NCBI GenBank assembly: GCA_016748015.1
Contig: JAAOMT010000642.1
Coordinates: 14,128-38,120 of the forward strand
Direction of reading: 5' to 3'
Length of the DNA: 23,993 nucleotides
From: Geosiphon pyriformis
Lineage: Eukaryota; Glomeromycota; Glomeromycetes; Archaeosporales; Geosiphonaceae
Shown: positions 10,178 through 21,655 of the stretch, one piece after another
Layout: each line of letters begins with the position of its first letter
Position numbering within the stretch: the stretch's first letter is position 1
Made by a program: the position numbers and the translations under genes
The notes under the pieces: model-generated
The model's database searches: none
What the model was told of the DNA's origin: nothing
The model's input: the letters and a program-made list of their open reading frames with translations, nothing else

Positions 10178-10393
10178 TTAAAAATCTAAATAACTAAGTT
10201 GTAAATTTAAGAGCTTTACTTTTAATATATTTTAGTATCTTGTGTGAACAATTACCATTTTATTAGAAGATGAAGATTTTTATTGTCATTTATAATTTAT
10301 AATTTATAACTTATAATTTTTAATCGGATTTTTGAATAAAATCGTGTATTTCATGAGATTATACGATAATTCATATGCCGCAGAACATCTAAT

Positions 10394-10790
10394 TAGATTG
10401 GTAAATTTAGTTAAAATATTTAAAAGTTTTTATAATAATTAAGTCAAATATAAAATAACTAGTCTTATTGTTAATAAATATACTGTATTAATTAAATTAA
10501 GATAGAAATTTTTTGAATATAATATCAAAATGTAATGTTAAATTAAAACAATTATTAAGTATAAATTTTAAAAATTTATTAAAGTTAGTATTAAATATAA
10601 CTGTTTTATTAAGCAAATATTTTTATAATATTAGATGGTTAAATATAAAGTAGTATAATTTTAATTGACTTAAGTAACTAATTATACATAGAAAAAACAT
10701 AAGTTGTATTTAAGAAATAAAAAAAAATTTAATAAATATGTTTTTTAATAATTAATTTGGTTTATTTAGATTCTTTAAACACAAACACTA
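10394..10790 (-). repeat. Inverted repeat B, right arm (partner 6976-7395)
   Basis: Read on the minus strand it starts GTTTGTGTTTAAAGAATCTA and ends AACTAAATTTAC, mirroring the left arm with scattered transitions and small indels. With the left arm it encloses about 3 kb. I could not identify a target-site duplication just outside the arms. Confidence 0.85.
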
Positions 10791-11687
10791 GAAACTTTTT
10801 TCTTCTGCTTATTTCAAATACCTTAAAGAGTTATTTCTAAAAAAAAAGTTTTAAATCAAAAAAAAACTTGTATTATCAATTAACATTCAGTTATATATAC
10901 AAGAACCAAATATATTATAGTGTATTTTGAATCAAAAAAAACATAATGTTAGCTTTGACTGTATTTTCAGTTTTTAAAAACTTTATATTAAATAAACTAA
11001 GTTAGATTTATTTTTGTTTTATGTATAAGAAATTTGATTATGTTTTTTTTTTGTGTATATTTAATATATTATTAGTTTTTAAGACTAAATCTAGTTTTTA
11101 TTTTCTAGAATTTAATAAATATAGACTTACAGTTAACTATGCCAAAAAAGCTGTCTCAATTGCTTGTTTAATTTTTTTAACAGACTATTATAAATTTCAA
11201 ATTATTGGTTATAATGTTTTTGGTTTTTTTTTGCTTTTTTATTTTGTAGTGCTGTTTTTTCTAACACAATAATTTGTTTTTTTTATTTGTTTTTTTTTAA
11301 ATACTTACTTAAATGTTTTTAAATATTTTTTAAAACTTTTGGCTAAGCAATTTTCTGTAATTTGTGCTAAATTAAATTCAATATTTTAACTTCTTTTTTA
11401 GCTCTTCAATCTTTGCAGTTGTTAATAATTATTTTAATAGAAATTTCTTTTAATAATAATATAAATGTTTTAAGTTTACTTTTTTTTTTTCTGTTAATGT
11501 AATTTGTAATTTTTTATATTTAAATTTGAATAATAATAAAGTTTTTATTACCAAAATTAATGATTTAAAAACCAAAATAACAGTATTAAAGAGTTTTATT
11601 AATGTTGTTTTAATTTATTTAAATTTTTTTGTTTTTGGTATTAATCTTGTTTTTTTTAGTTTCTTAATAACCAGTTTTATTTAAAAA

Positions 11688-14600
11688 ATTACTACATATA
11701 ATATTTAAAAAATAAACAATTTTGTTAAGTAACTAAATATTATTTATTAATACAAAAAAATAAACAATTTAATTTTAATACTTTTAAAAACAAAGTTGTA
11801 TAATAAAATTAAATCATAGATTATAAATAAATTTAATAAGATTAGAGTTTTTACTTTAGATATAGATTTTAAATATTTGGGTCTTAATATTATAGTTATT
11901 ATAAATAGTAATTTGGTTAAACATATTTGCAAAGTTTTAAAAATGATTGGTCAGCTTTTGTTAATATAACTATTGTTTAAAAGTTGTTTTTTGGTTATAA
12001 TTTTTGGTTTGTATACTTATATTATTTTGAAAAAAAGTTGATTTAAGCTTATAGCATTAATTTAATACTAGTTATAACTATAAACAATAATATATTTGTA
12101 ATTCTTAGTAGTAATTTTTATAAATATTAAGAAGAAATTTGGTGGTTTGTTTTTAATAAATACAAAATTATTAATAATTTCAATAGAAAATAGATATTGT
12201 TTATTTAAATAATACATTCTGTAACTAATATTACATTCTTAAAAATATAATATTAAAGTAAAAAAATGATTAAAAATTTTATATCTTTTAGATTTTTAAG
12301 ATTTTAAAAAATTTTAAGTCTGATAACTTAGAAAAATTTCAGATTTTGTTGAGCAAATAAATTAAACTAAATTTAAGTTGAACTGTAAAATTTAAAGATT
12401 TATTTAATATTAGTTTTAGTAAATTGAATATAAAATAAATATTAGTTCAATTTAAGAGAATTTACAGATTTTATAAGATATTAAAAGCCAAATTTGCTGA
12501 TAATAATTACATTAAAATTTCTATTACAAAACACATAAAAGCTTTTATTAACAATAAAAAACAAATAATTAAAAATATACTAAAAAAATCTTGTAGAAAA
12601 TTGTAATAAATAATTTAATTAATAATAATAAGTTGATTTTGAAGCTTAATTTTGTTAAAAATAAAATAGATTTAATTATAAAAAACTTAATCAGAAAATA
12701 TATTGATAAGAATATTGTTTTTTTTCTTAATTGTAATAGTTTGTTTTACTTAATTATATTAACAATAATATATTTTTTAATATTATAAAAAAAATTGCTT
12801 TAGATAAATTTTTATTGGTTATTAATAAATTTTTTAATAGTAAAGCTATAAATTTGTCTAAGATATCTAATAAAATATAAAAGTATTGTAAAAGTTTTAT
12901 GTTAAATCTGCTTTTAAGTTTGTTTAATAAATGTTTAGTAAAAAATAGTTTTTAATGTTTAAAAAAAATCTGAATCTTAATAATTCCTAAGTCTTATAAA
13001 TAGAAAAGCATTTTAATAAACACTAAACTTTTTGTTTTAATAGAAGTTATAAGAAAAATACTTTCAAAATTTTATTTAATAATATTTTAAGAATTTACAA
13101 TAAATTTAATATCTTAAAAGAAAACAATTTTTTAGTTTTAAAAATTATATTTATTTAATTTTTTATTTTTATTGTTAAATTAGTAATTAAGAATGTTTTA
13201 AATTTAGTTGGTGCTTCAAAATATGTACAAATTATATAATTATATAAATTAAATATATTAAAAAACAGTTTAATAAGAATAAAAATATATAAAAAATTTA
13301 TTAAATTTTTTGGTTATATATATAATAGATTTTATTTTGTCTATTAAATACAAAATTTATGATGGCTTAAATTAAAATAAAATGTTTTTTTTTTTTGTAA
13401 ATAATTTTTTACAACTTTTTTTTGTACAAAATAAAAAAATATAAATTTTTTTTAAATATTAAATTAATTCTAAGTTTATAAATTACAAAAATTAAATCTA
13501 ATATAAATTTAATCTTGTTTATAGCTATTTGTATATTTGTTAATAACATGATTTAAATTAACAATAATTATGCAATAATACAAAATATTTTAAATATTAT
13601 TAATAAGTTTTTTGAGATTAATAATATAGTAATCAAGACCAAAATTAAAAATATTTTATTAATTATAAATAGTTTTCTTATTTTAGTTGCTAAATTTGAT
13701 AAAACTTATCAATATTTAAGTATTTATTTGTTAACTAATGATTTTTTTGGCCTTAATTTGAAAAAAACAAATTTAGATATAAAGTTTTTTTTAATAGTTT
13801 TGTAAAAAACCATTTTTAATAAACAGGTTTTATATTTGGTTTTAACTATTTTAAAGCTTATTATTGGTTATAAAACTCAGTTCAGTTTTGTTAACAAAAG
13901 TATTTATAAGAGATAAAATTATTTAATTAAAAAAAATTTAAAGTTAAAAACTAATTTGTTCCAAAATTTACTAAATAAAATTATATATTATTATTTTTTT
14001 ATAATTTAAAGTTTTTTAATTAGATTTAAACAAAAAAAAGATGGTTTTAATTATAAATTTTGTTAATGCCAATAAAAATTTTGACAAATTTTTCAAATAT
14101 AAATTGTTTAATTTGTAAGTTTTAAGTTAGATCTTTTAAAATTCATTTTAGTTTTTAGTTAAATTGAAAATCAATCTTTTTAACAACTTTTTGGCTAATA
14201 TTACCAGAATTTTTTTGATCAATAAAGTTTTTTTGGTAGTTTACACACTTAGTACATTTTATTTTAAATATAATATTCTTGTTTTAGAAATTTTAAATTA
14301 TTTTAAATATTTTAGAATAGTTAAATCTCTTAAATATTCCAGTATAATTTTTGTTAATCAATTTCTAAACAGTTATAAGAAATATTTTACTTAAAAAGAT
14401 TTTTGTTATTAGAATAGTTGAATTTCAAAAACTTTGTTTTTTTTTGGTTTTTATTAATTTTAAAGTTTATTATTATTAGTTATCTGACCAAAAATTATTC
14501 ACTATTTTTTTAATTATTATTTAAAATAAAAGTATTATATACAAAAAATTTTAATACTGTTTATTTTGGTTTAAAAAATATTTGTTTGCCTAAATCACAA

Positions 14601-15064
14601 TTTTTACAGATAGCTTAATTAAAATCTTAGTTTGTTTAATATGGTTAATAGTATGTTAATTTATTTTTTTAAAATATAAATATAAATATAAAAATTCAAG
14701 ATTTATTTTTTTGAACTTTAATTATATTGTAAGTTATAATTTTAGCTCTTAAATGTGTTTTAATATTTATTAAAATTATAATTTACTTAGACAACCAAAC
14801 TATTTTAAATGTTTATTAGATAAAATTGAATTTTATTGTGCTTAATTTTTGCAATAGTTGCTAAGTAAAATATTATTATATAATTAATATATTTAATAAT
14901 AAAAATATTTTATTAAAATAATTAAAAATAAAGATATTTAGGTGTTTTTAATAATAAATATACTAAAAAACTAGCAAAAATTAGATTACTTTTTCTGATT
15001 TAATATTATTAATTAATATAAAAAAAAATTTTTGGTTACAAATAACAAAATTGTATTTAATAAT
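11688..15064 (+). pseudogene. LINE copy 1 ORF2: endonuclease, reverse transcriptase, RNase H remnant
   Basis: Alignment to copy 2 fixes the landmarks. The start ATG is now ATT at 11688 (ITTYNI-stop-KINN against MTTYNIKGINN). The endonuclease stretch INNLILILLKTKLYNKI at about 11764 has the catalytic Glu changed to Lys at 11787-11789. The linker NNKLILKLNFVKNKIDLII lies near 12625. The reverse-transcriptase thumb-side block EVIRKILSKF lies near 13045. The catalytic box reads FVNN at 13536-13547 instead of FxDD, followed by a stop where Trp is expected. The KTQFSFVNKSIY block lies near 13880, and the RNase H stretch YLDNQTILN near 14785 keeps its Asp. The frame is full of TAA and TAG. Nearly every diagnostic change is C to T or G to A. 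The protein is certainly inactive. Confidence 0.8.
15053..15064. repeat. Candidate target-site duplication, copy 1 side of LINE copy 2 3' end
   Basis: GTATTTAATAAT sits immediately before the 3' end of copy 2. ATATTTATTAAT at 22450-22461 lies where copy 1 resumes. The two agree at 10 of 12 positions, and one difference is a transition. In this AT-rich context similarity by chance is possible. Confidence 0.45.
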
Positions 15065-15219
15065 ATATATTACTTTATTAAATTTGGTTTTTTTTTTTAT
15101 ATTTAACAAGTGAGTCCCAAATGTTAACTAGTACAATATATCAAATTAAATAATTTAAACTAGATATAAATCATCCATTTTTTATATGTAACCAGTTACT
15201 CAAGCCAATTAAAGCAATA

Positions 15220-18200
15220 CTATAAATTTATTTTAACAATTACTGTACTATTAGTACCAGAAAAAAAATTGCTAGGCTTATAGAATTCAAAACTGATATC
15301 ATGTACTTTTATAATTTTAAGCAATTTGATAACATTATTAGAAAATAAAGACAACAGACCACAAATCTCAGGAAACACTAAACTATCATGTATAATTAGG
15401 CTTTTTTTTTCCATAATTACTTTGTATTTAGTTTTTACTAATTATACTTTTGTATGATAGATCATCTCCAAACTCTGCATTAAATAAATTACTTTATTAT
15501 TAGCAATTTTGACATTATCAAAAATAGAAACAGTTTCTGAGCATTATTTCTTAAACACAAAATTTTTATATAAAGCAATATATATGGCACTATTAGAAAC
15601 ACACAAAAAAAGCATTTGCAAAATTCAAAACAATAGCAAGCTTAAATCTGACATAACACTTCACTAAATTGAGCATGACTTAAGCAGACTTTTATAAGCA
15701 TCAGAGTCTATTAAACACAAAAAGAAATGATTAAAAGTTTCCATTTTCTTACAATAAAGACGTGACACATTAGAATATTCTTTATTATACAGACATTTTT
15801 GAATAGCAACTGGTAAGTAATGATACAAAGCTTTTATAAAATATGAATACAAATTAGCAATAGACTTACTCATAAAACCAGTCACTAAATACAAGTCAGA
15901 ATGCCAAACTGAAGACATCTGAGTCTAATTTACATTTCCATTTAAATCTTTGTTAATAATACCAGATTTAGACCCAACTTTTTAATGTGCTTGCTAAACT
16001 ATTCTAAAGACATTACAAGTTAAATAACAAATATTTTCAGAGACTATTACCCTATTAGTTTTAATGTATTTTTCTTTAACAGGAACATAAAACAGTAAAT
16101 TAGAGCAAGAAACCAAGTTAGCCAGCACATTAGTCTGTTTATTACCCAAAACACCCAAATGGTTTTTAATTTTAACTTATAAAACATTGAGCTTTTTATA
16201 TCTAATAAAATTTGTAATATTACATCTTTTGAGCCAACAACAATTATGAAATCTGGTATGACCATATTCAATTCTGTAGTATAAGCATCCAAAGCAGCCT
16301 GGCTATTTGAGTAAATTATAACAGAGCTGAAAACTAGAACACAATCCAGAGCCAAAGCTACTACTTACAATTCAGCCATTGTGAAAAAAATTAAGCCATC
16401 AAATTCAACTCCAATACTAAGATTCAGATTAGCAAAAAATATGACATTACACTTTATTTCACATGTATCCAAATTCTTCAAACACTTATTTGTGTAAACA
16501 TTAATAATATCTAAACTAGTATCAAAAAAACTTTGCTGTATTGCAGAGATGTTATTAAAACTGAAAATGTTTGAAAACTCTAAAACATTACTAAAAAAAT
16601 GAGCAACAAGACAGAAAAAAGCATTGGCCAAATAATTACAAGCTAGCCTAAACCAAACAGGGACTGGGCTCTTGGGATTAAGTTATTTTCACTGACAAAA
16701 CCTCTTTTAATCAAAAATTGCTCTTTTTTTATCATACAATTGTTTAACAAAAGCAACACCAAACCTCTTAAGCAATCTAAAAACATTATAGAATACTGAA
16801 TTTTCCAAAACAAAAGACATAGAAATACCACTTGAAAATTGGAAAGCAGAAAAAAAACTATTGTTAAAAAACATATCATAGTTTAAAAAAATTTTAATCA
16901 CACCAGCCAGGAAGTTGTTAACCAGACTAATCCTTAACCTGACCAAAATTTGCAAAGAATACACAAAAAACCAACTTAAAACTTGCAAATCCAAAGACCT
17001 ATAAGTAAAAAAATGACCAAGAATACTATTAGCATTCAAAAAACACAATATGAAAGCAGTCTTATTTTTAGCCTACATTTGCTCAAAAGACTGTAGGTTA
17101 TACAAAAATAGATAATAAAGAGCCTTATTGGGAAAATTTTAAGGCAAATCTGTCTTTATTTTTAAATCTTTTCTAATAACTGTATCTTATTTACTGTATA
17201 TACTCTTAGAAATAAAACTAAATTGAGTTTTGTATCTAATAATAAAGTGTAGCACTGCTAAAACCAAATAAAAAAACTGCTTATTTAAAATAGCTTTTTT
17301 TAAGACCACATTAGCAAAAACCCTGACATCCAAGTGTATCTTTACTAAGCTAGGCTTAAACAAACTCTTAAAAAACAAAAAAATACCAAAATACCTATAA
17401 AATTTACCGTTTTGTGCAACCAATATTGGCAGATCACTTATTGATAATAAGACATCCTTAACTCTTTGGTTAATGAGAATGGCTATTGTTTTTTTATTAT
17501 TGATTGAAATGTCATTAATTCTAAAAAAATTACTTGTAATGTCTAAAATATATTAAGTAATAGCATAATTATTCCTCACCCAAATTGTGTCATCAATAAA
17601 AGCCCCAGCAGCCAAATGTAAAGTCAATCTGCTCTGGGTTTTTATTTTTCCAGTTTTAATGACAAATTTAATATTAATATAGTAACCACATAAGTTTTTA
17701 TGTTTCTTGACTTTACACAAAAAAGGGTCATAAAAGATCCTTTAAAGCAAAGATAAGAAAACTTTGCTCTGGTCTAGACTATCATGTACATAGTATCTAT
17801 TAGTAAGTTCATAATCTGTCATGATTCAGTTTACCTTATTATTGTAAATACTACTGAAAAAACTAACAAAGTGTTTACACATCTTAATCTGAACCAAACT
17901 ATTCTTTAGATAATGCCAATTAACAGAGTCATATGCTTTTCACATATTCTACAAAACTAGCCAAAGTTTATGACTTTTTTCCAAAGCATTTTCAATTATC
18001 AAGCCCATTACAAAAATAAAAGATTGAGTAGTAGTGCCCTTTAATACAGAGAAATTATTCCTACATAAAATGTCAAATCTGCTGTATACTAACAAAATTC
18101 TATCAAAAAGCAACTTGGAAAAATTTTTCCAAGTAGTTTCAATTAAAACAATTAGTTTAGTATTAGTTAAGATTTTTTCTCACTCATAAAGCTTAAAAAT

Positions 18201-19792
18201 TATTAATATCTAAGCTTTTTTCTAAGAACAAGACATCAATTTATGCACCAAACAAGAATTCAAGAGATTCAAAAGCATTACAAGAACAGAATTATCACAA
18301 TATTTTCAAAGTTTATTGGTAATATCAGACAAACCAGTAGCTTTTTCATTAGGCAAATTCTTAATTACCCATAACAGATTATTAAAAGTAACAGTATTTA
18401 TAATTCTAGAGAAAACAGTATTGTTAACATAAGCCAATGGTAAATATTAATAGCTCTATTAGTCAGAAACTCCACTTGTTACCAATTTTTTTCTCATCCA
18501 GTCTTCTATTATCTTATTAATTTTAAATTTAACAATATTAAGATCTAGAACTAACTTATTATTTACCACCAAATGATTTAAAACTACTTTTCAAAAAAGA
18601 TATTCCAGCATACTTCTAATTATGTAATCCTTATTGACTGCAAAACTCTCTATTTTTTTAATAATAGCTAATTTAATTTCTGATTTTTTGGCTTGCAAAA
18701 ACTAGCAAACAAAGTCTTATTAATGATTAAAGATGCTTATCAAGTTATTAAAGACTTAAATACACTATTAATACCTTTATATAAAGACTTGATAATTTTT
18801 TACACCAAAATTTCTAACTTATGAAACTTAAAGAACTTTTTGATAAAAACACTATCAAAGTTCTTGAATCATATTTTTCTGAAAACTTTATCTGCTGAAA
18901 AACACACTACTTTGCAAACAGTATTCTACATAGTATTCAGATCTGAAAATTTTTTGAACATAACAAACTCACCAGAAAACATAGCTGTATTAGCTGCTGT
19001 AGTCTCCTTAAACTTGCACCACTTTGCCTCATTAGCATTTTTAAAGTTGAATTTTCAATAATCTTTAATTGCTTGTTTGCAAAAAGAGTTCAACTGCATA
19101 TTTAATAATCCATCCGAATTCATAAACACAGAAACAGCTTGGTAATCAGTATCAAAGTGTTTACTAACATTCAGAATATTGTAATATACTATTATATTAA
19201 CCAAGTTTAAAGAGATAAATACATAATCAATTGTTTTTTTGGCACCTCTTAAATTCTTTTAAATAAAACTATTTGCTACTGAACTCCTTAACAAAAAATT
19301 AACCAACTTTAAATCAAAACACTTCTTGAAACTAGTGCATCTATGGAAACCATCCTTATTGAAATTTCCATCCAAGATAACAAAAAAAGATTCATTTACA
19401 GCTTTTGCAATTAATAAGTTAATGTTTTTAGCCTAAGCTAAACAAATTATTAGCACTGTATCAACATACAATTCTAAAATCAAAACAGAAAGTTTATTTT
19501 TAAAGAGCAATCTAACCAACAGAAGCTGGCCAAAATTCTTAAAAATCTTGTATACATGTCTTGCCAAAGAAATATTCATAATAATCATAATTCCAAAACC
19601 CAGATAACCAGAATCCAAATTAGAAGTGAATACATAAAGACCATCAAACTTGTCAGCAATCTATAGATAGACTTTTCCCTTTAGCTTTGTCTCAATAACT
19701 ATTGAAATCAAATTGTTTATATTTTTGTGCCAACAAATAATGTTAACTTGCTTAGCAGGATTGTTGATACCCTTAATATTATATGTAGTCAT
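15220..19792 (-). pseudogene. LINE copy 2 ORF2 polyprotein, about 1,520 codons, inactivated
   Basis: It starts MTTYNIKGINNPAKQ at 19792. The AP-endonuclease part includes SIVIETKLKGK (catalytic Glu kept), DSGYLGFGIMIIMN, GNFNKDG, and DTDYQAV where the family has DTDHQAV; the active-site His is Tyr at 19144-19142. The reverse transcriptase keeps AAGAFIDDTIWV, with FIDD at 17600-17589. RLLKRFGVAFVKQL and SNNFLAG-like blocks (LVNNFLAGVIKIFL) follow. The RNase H part has VYTNKCLKNL for the usual YTDGS and IYSNSQAALDA for the usual TDSQ, so two catalytic Asp are Asn. The C-terminus has SVWHSDLYLVTGF, IKALYHYLPVAI, a Cys-containing LYCKKMETFNH and MEKKSLII. Several TAA/TAG stops and at least two frame changes break it. 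Losses are mostly transitions. Confidence 0.82.
17589..17600 (-). other. Reverse-transcriptase catalytic box FIDD (LINE copy 2)
   Basis: The minus strand reads TTTATTGATGAC, then ACAATTTGGGT, giving FIDDTIWV. This is the motif C metal-binding Asp pair of reverse transcriptases, intact here although the rest of the protein is broken. The same site in copy 1 (13536-13547) reads FVNN. Confidence 0.85.
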
Positions 19793-19809
19793 CTTCCAAA
19801 TAAGATTAG

Positions 19810-21655
19810 TTATTGAAAGAAACAAGTATTAGAGCCCAAACCAGCATTGTTCACTCTGGCCAATAGGCTCATAATTGTGTTTGACAAATTGCTTAAAGTT
19901 TCTTTTAATTTTAAAACAACTGAAGGATTAAAACTTACCATTCTTATAATAGTCTCAACACTAATAATCACACTTGAGCTCTCACTTATTACTATATTCA
20001 CCCTCTAATTTTGTAATAAAAAAGTCATCAATAGCTGACACCCAGAACTAAACTGGAAAACCATTGGTTCAAGTGCATCCAACTTCTTAGCCAGCTTAAC
20101 TACTTGCTTTACAAGACTGTTAAAACTGCATTTAAGAGTGGCTAACTTATTATTTAATTCTATAGTTATCAGTAAAATAAATTTTATTACCAAAAAGGAA
20201 CCAGAACCAACCAAATTATTTTATGCAGGAAGAAAAGAAAAAGAAAACTCATTAACAATCTTAGTCCAAGAGATACTACTAAAAGAAACAGGATAGATAA
20301 TCAGCACTAAATGTTTAGCATAAATAAATGCCAGTCTGCTTTTATTTTTTTCTAACAACATTTTATGAAATAAACTACCAAAAAAAGTTTTTCTACTTAT
20401 AGAGCAGTCTAATGAAATATAACCCAATTTTTCACACTTAGCATATTTTGCTGAACTTAAATAAAACCAGTACAGATTGGCACTTTTTAAAACCAGCATA
20501 GTTTTTATAATAGTATTTAATAATTCAATTGATTTAAAACAAACAACCACACATTTTGTTTGAGCATAAGTAACTAGATGTTAATCAATAACACATGTTT
20601 TCTTATTCACAGACCCAATAAAATTTTAGATGTTATAAGCATTTGTTTTCATTAACAGTATATAGAGCAGTGCTTTATAATCATCTCAAAAATCCCATGT
20701 TTTTTGTCTCTATTAGTCTTAATTACACAAACTGCATCTTTTTTAATTAAGATAGACCACTTTGCCATGATTAAATTAGCATGATTTACTTTATTGAATT
20801 TAATCACAGCTTTTTGCCACAGCCCTACCAACTGCATTTTGATTGACTTAATTAATTCAAACTCAGAAAGCACAATATACATAGTCTTAGCTGATATTTC
20901 AATTGGAATTTTTTTTATTACTACAGCTCAATTTGATTACACAGCAGATTTTTTGAGATTGGCATTTACTGTGATCTTCACATTCTTTGTTATATCAGAC
21001 AGTTAAGTCAAGCTTGATTTAAAAGTAAATGTTGTTTTGACAATCTCAGTAAATTTTAAGAAGATAGAGACTTCTTCAAAACTATTGATTTTCAAAAATA
21101 ATTTTTTGACCACTACCAACTTCTCTTGAGAGAACTTTTTAATTATTTTATTCAAGCCAATATTCAAAGCAAATAATTTCCTAACCAGAATATTAACCAA
21201 AATTTTCAAAGAAAGAGAAAAATCCAGAAGAGTGTTTAATAAAATATTATCATTATTGTTATTACTCAAAAAATTAATTTTTCTCAGTAGCTTTTTCAGA
21301 ATTTTTTTGGTCTTAACATATAAATTCTTTAACATTTGGTTGGTATTTTTGTTATTAAAAGTGACTCCACTACTATAGTTAAAGTTAGTTTCCTTAATTA
21401 ATTACTTCTCTTCTATGTTAACACTATCAGACTTAATAGTATTGCCAGTTTTTGACCCCTAAAAATAACTATTCAATTCCTTAACAGAAGCTTTTTTAGT
21501 CTTGGCATTATTATTTAAAACACCATCTTTTTTTTTTGACAGTACAGATTTAAAACTATTTACTAAACCAGTATTTTTAATAGTCTTTTTTATAATAGTA
21601 ATACTAAAGCCAACAGTAGTTTTATAATCAAGCAAAAACGATTTTAATTTATCAT
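19810..21655 (-). pseudogene. LINE copy 2 ORF1, nucleic-acid-binding protein, inactivated
   Basis: Its start lies near 21655, where ATG is followed by a frame shift: ATGATAAATTAAAATC looks like ATGGATAAATTAAAATC with one G missing. Blocks in order are DKLKSFLLDYKTTVGF, FSQEKLVVVKKLFLKINSFE, EFELIKSIKMQLVGLWQKAV (RRM-like region), CFKSIELLNTII, and a degenerate zinc knuckle YAKCEKLGYISLDC at 20445-20404. The knuckle should be CxxCxxxxHxxxxC; the first Cys and the His are both Tyr. KLAKKLDALEPMVFQ in the coiled-coil-like C-terminal part comes next. The end at 19810 is 17 bp upstream of the ORF2 start, the usual tight ORF1-ORF2 spacing. The function inferred from the family is RNA binding in the retrotransposition particle. 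It is dead by stops and the lost ligands. Confidence 0.75.

Larger units (their letters stand above)
11020..15064 (+). mobile_element. LINE copy 1, old, 5'-truncated and split by copy 2
   Basis: This plus-strand non-LTR retrotransposon is heavily decayed. It starts within ORF1: the stretch KYRLTVNYAKKAVSIAC at about 11122 lines up with KSRLAFIYAKHLVLI of copy 2. ORF2 follows from about 11688 to the break. Its 5' boundary is not sharp; it lies between the right arm of repeat B and 11122. The copy stops abruptly at 15064 in the RNase H region, where the 3' end of copy 2 begins. Its coding continuation reappears at about 22450. I see no CpG anywhere in this stretch. It is dead as an element. Confidence 0.8.

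Noticed and set aside
11020-15064. Mitochondrial or other organellar origin because of extreme A/T
   Set aside because: The collinear LINE ORF2 landmarks explain the sequence as decayed nuclear retrotransposon.
18840-19061. Plus-strand frame of 73 codons
   Set aside because: It is antisense to the endonuclease-to-RT linker of LINE copy 2.
20794-21006. Plus-strand frame of 70 codons
   Set aside because: It is antisense to ORF1 of LINE copy 2 (LVGLWQKAV block).
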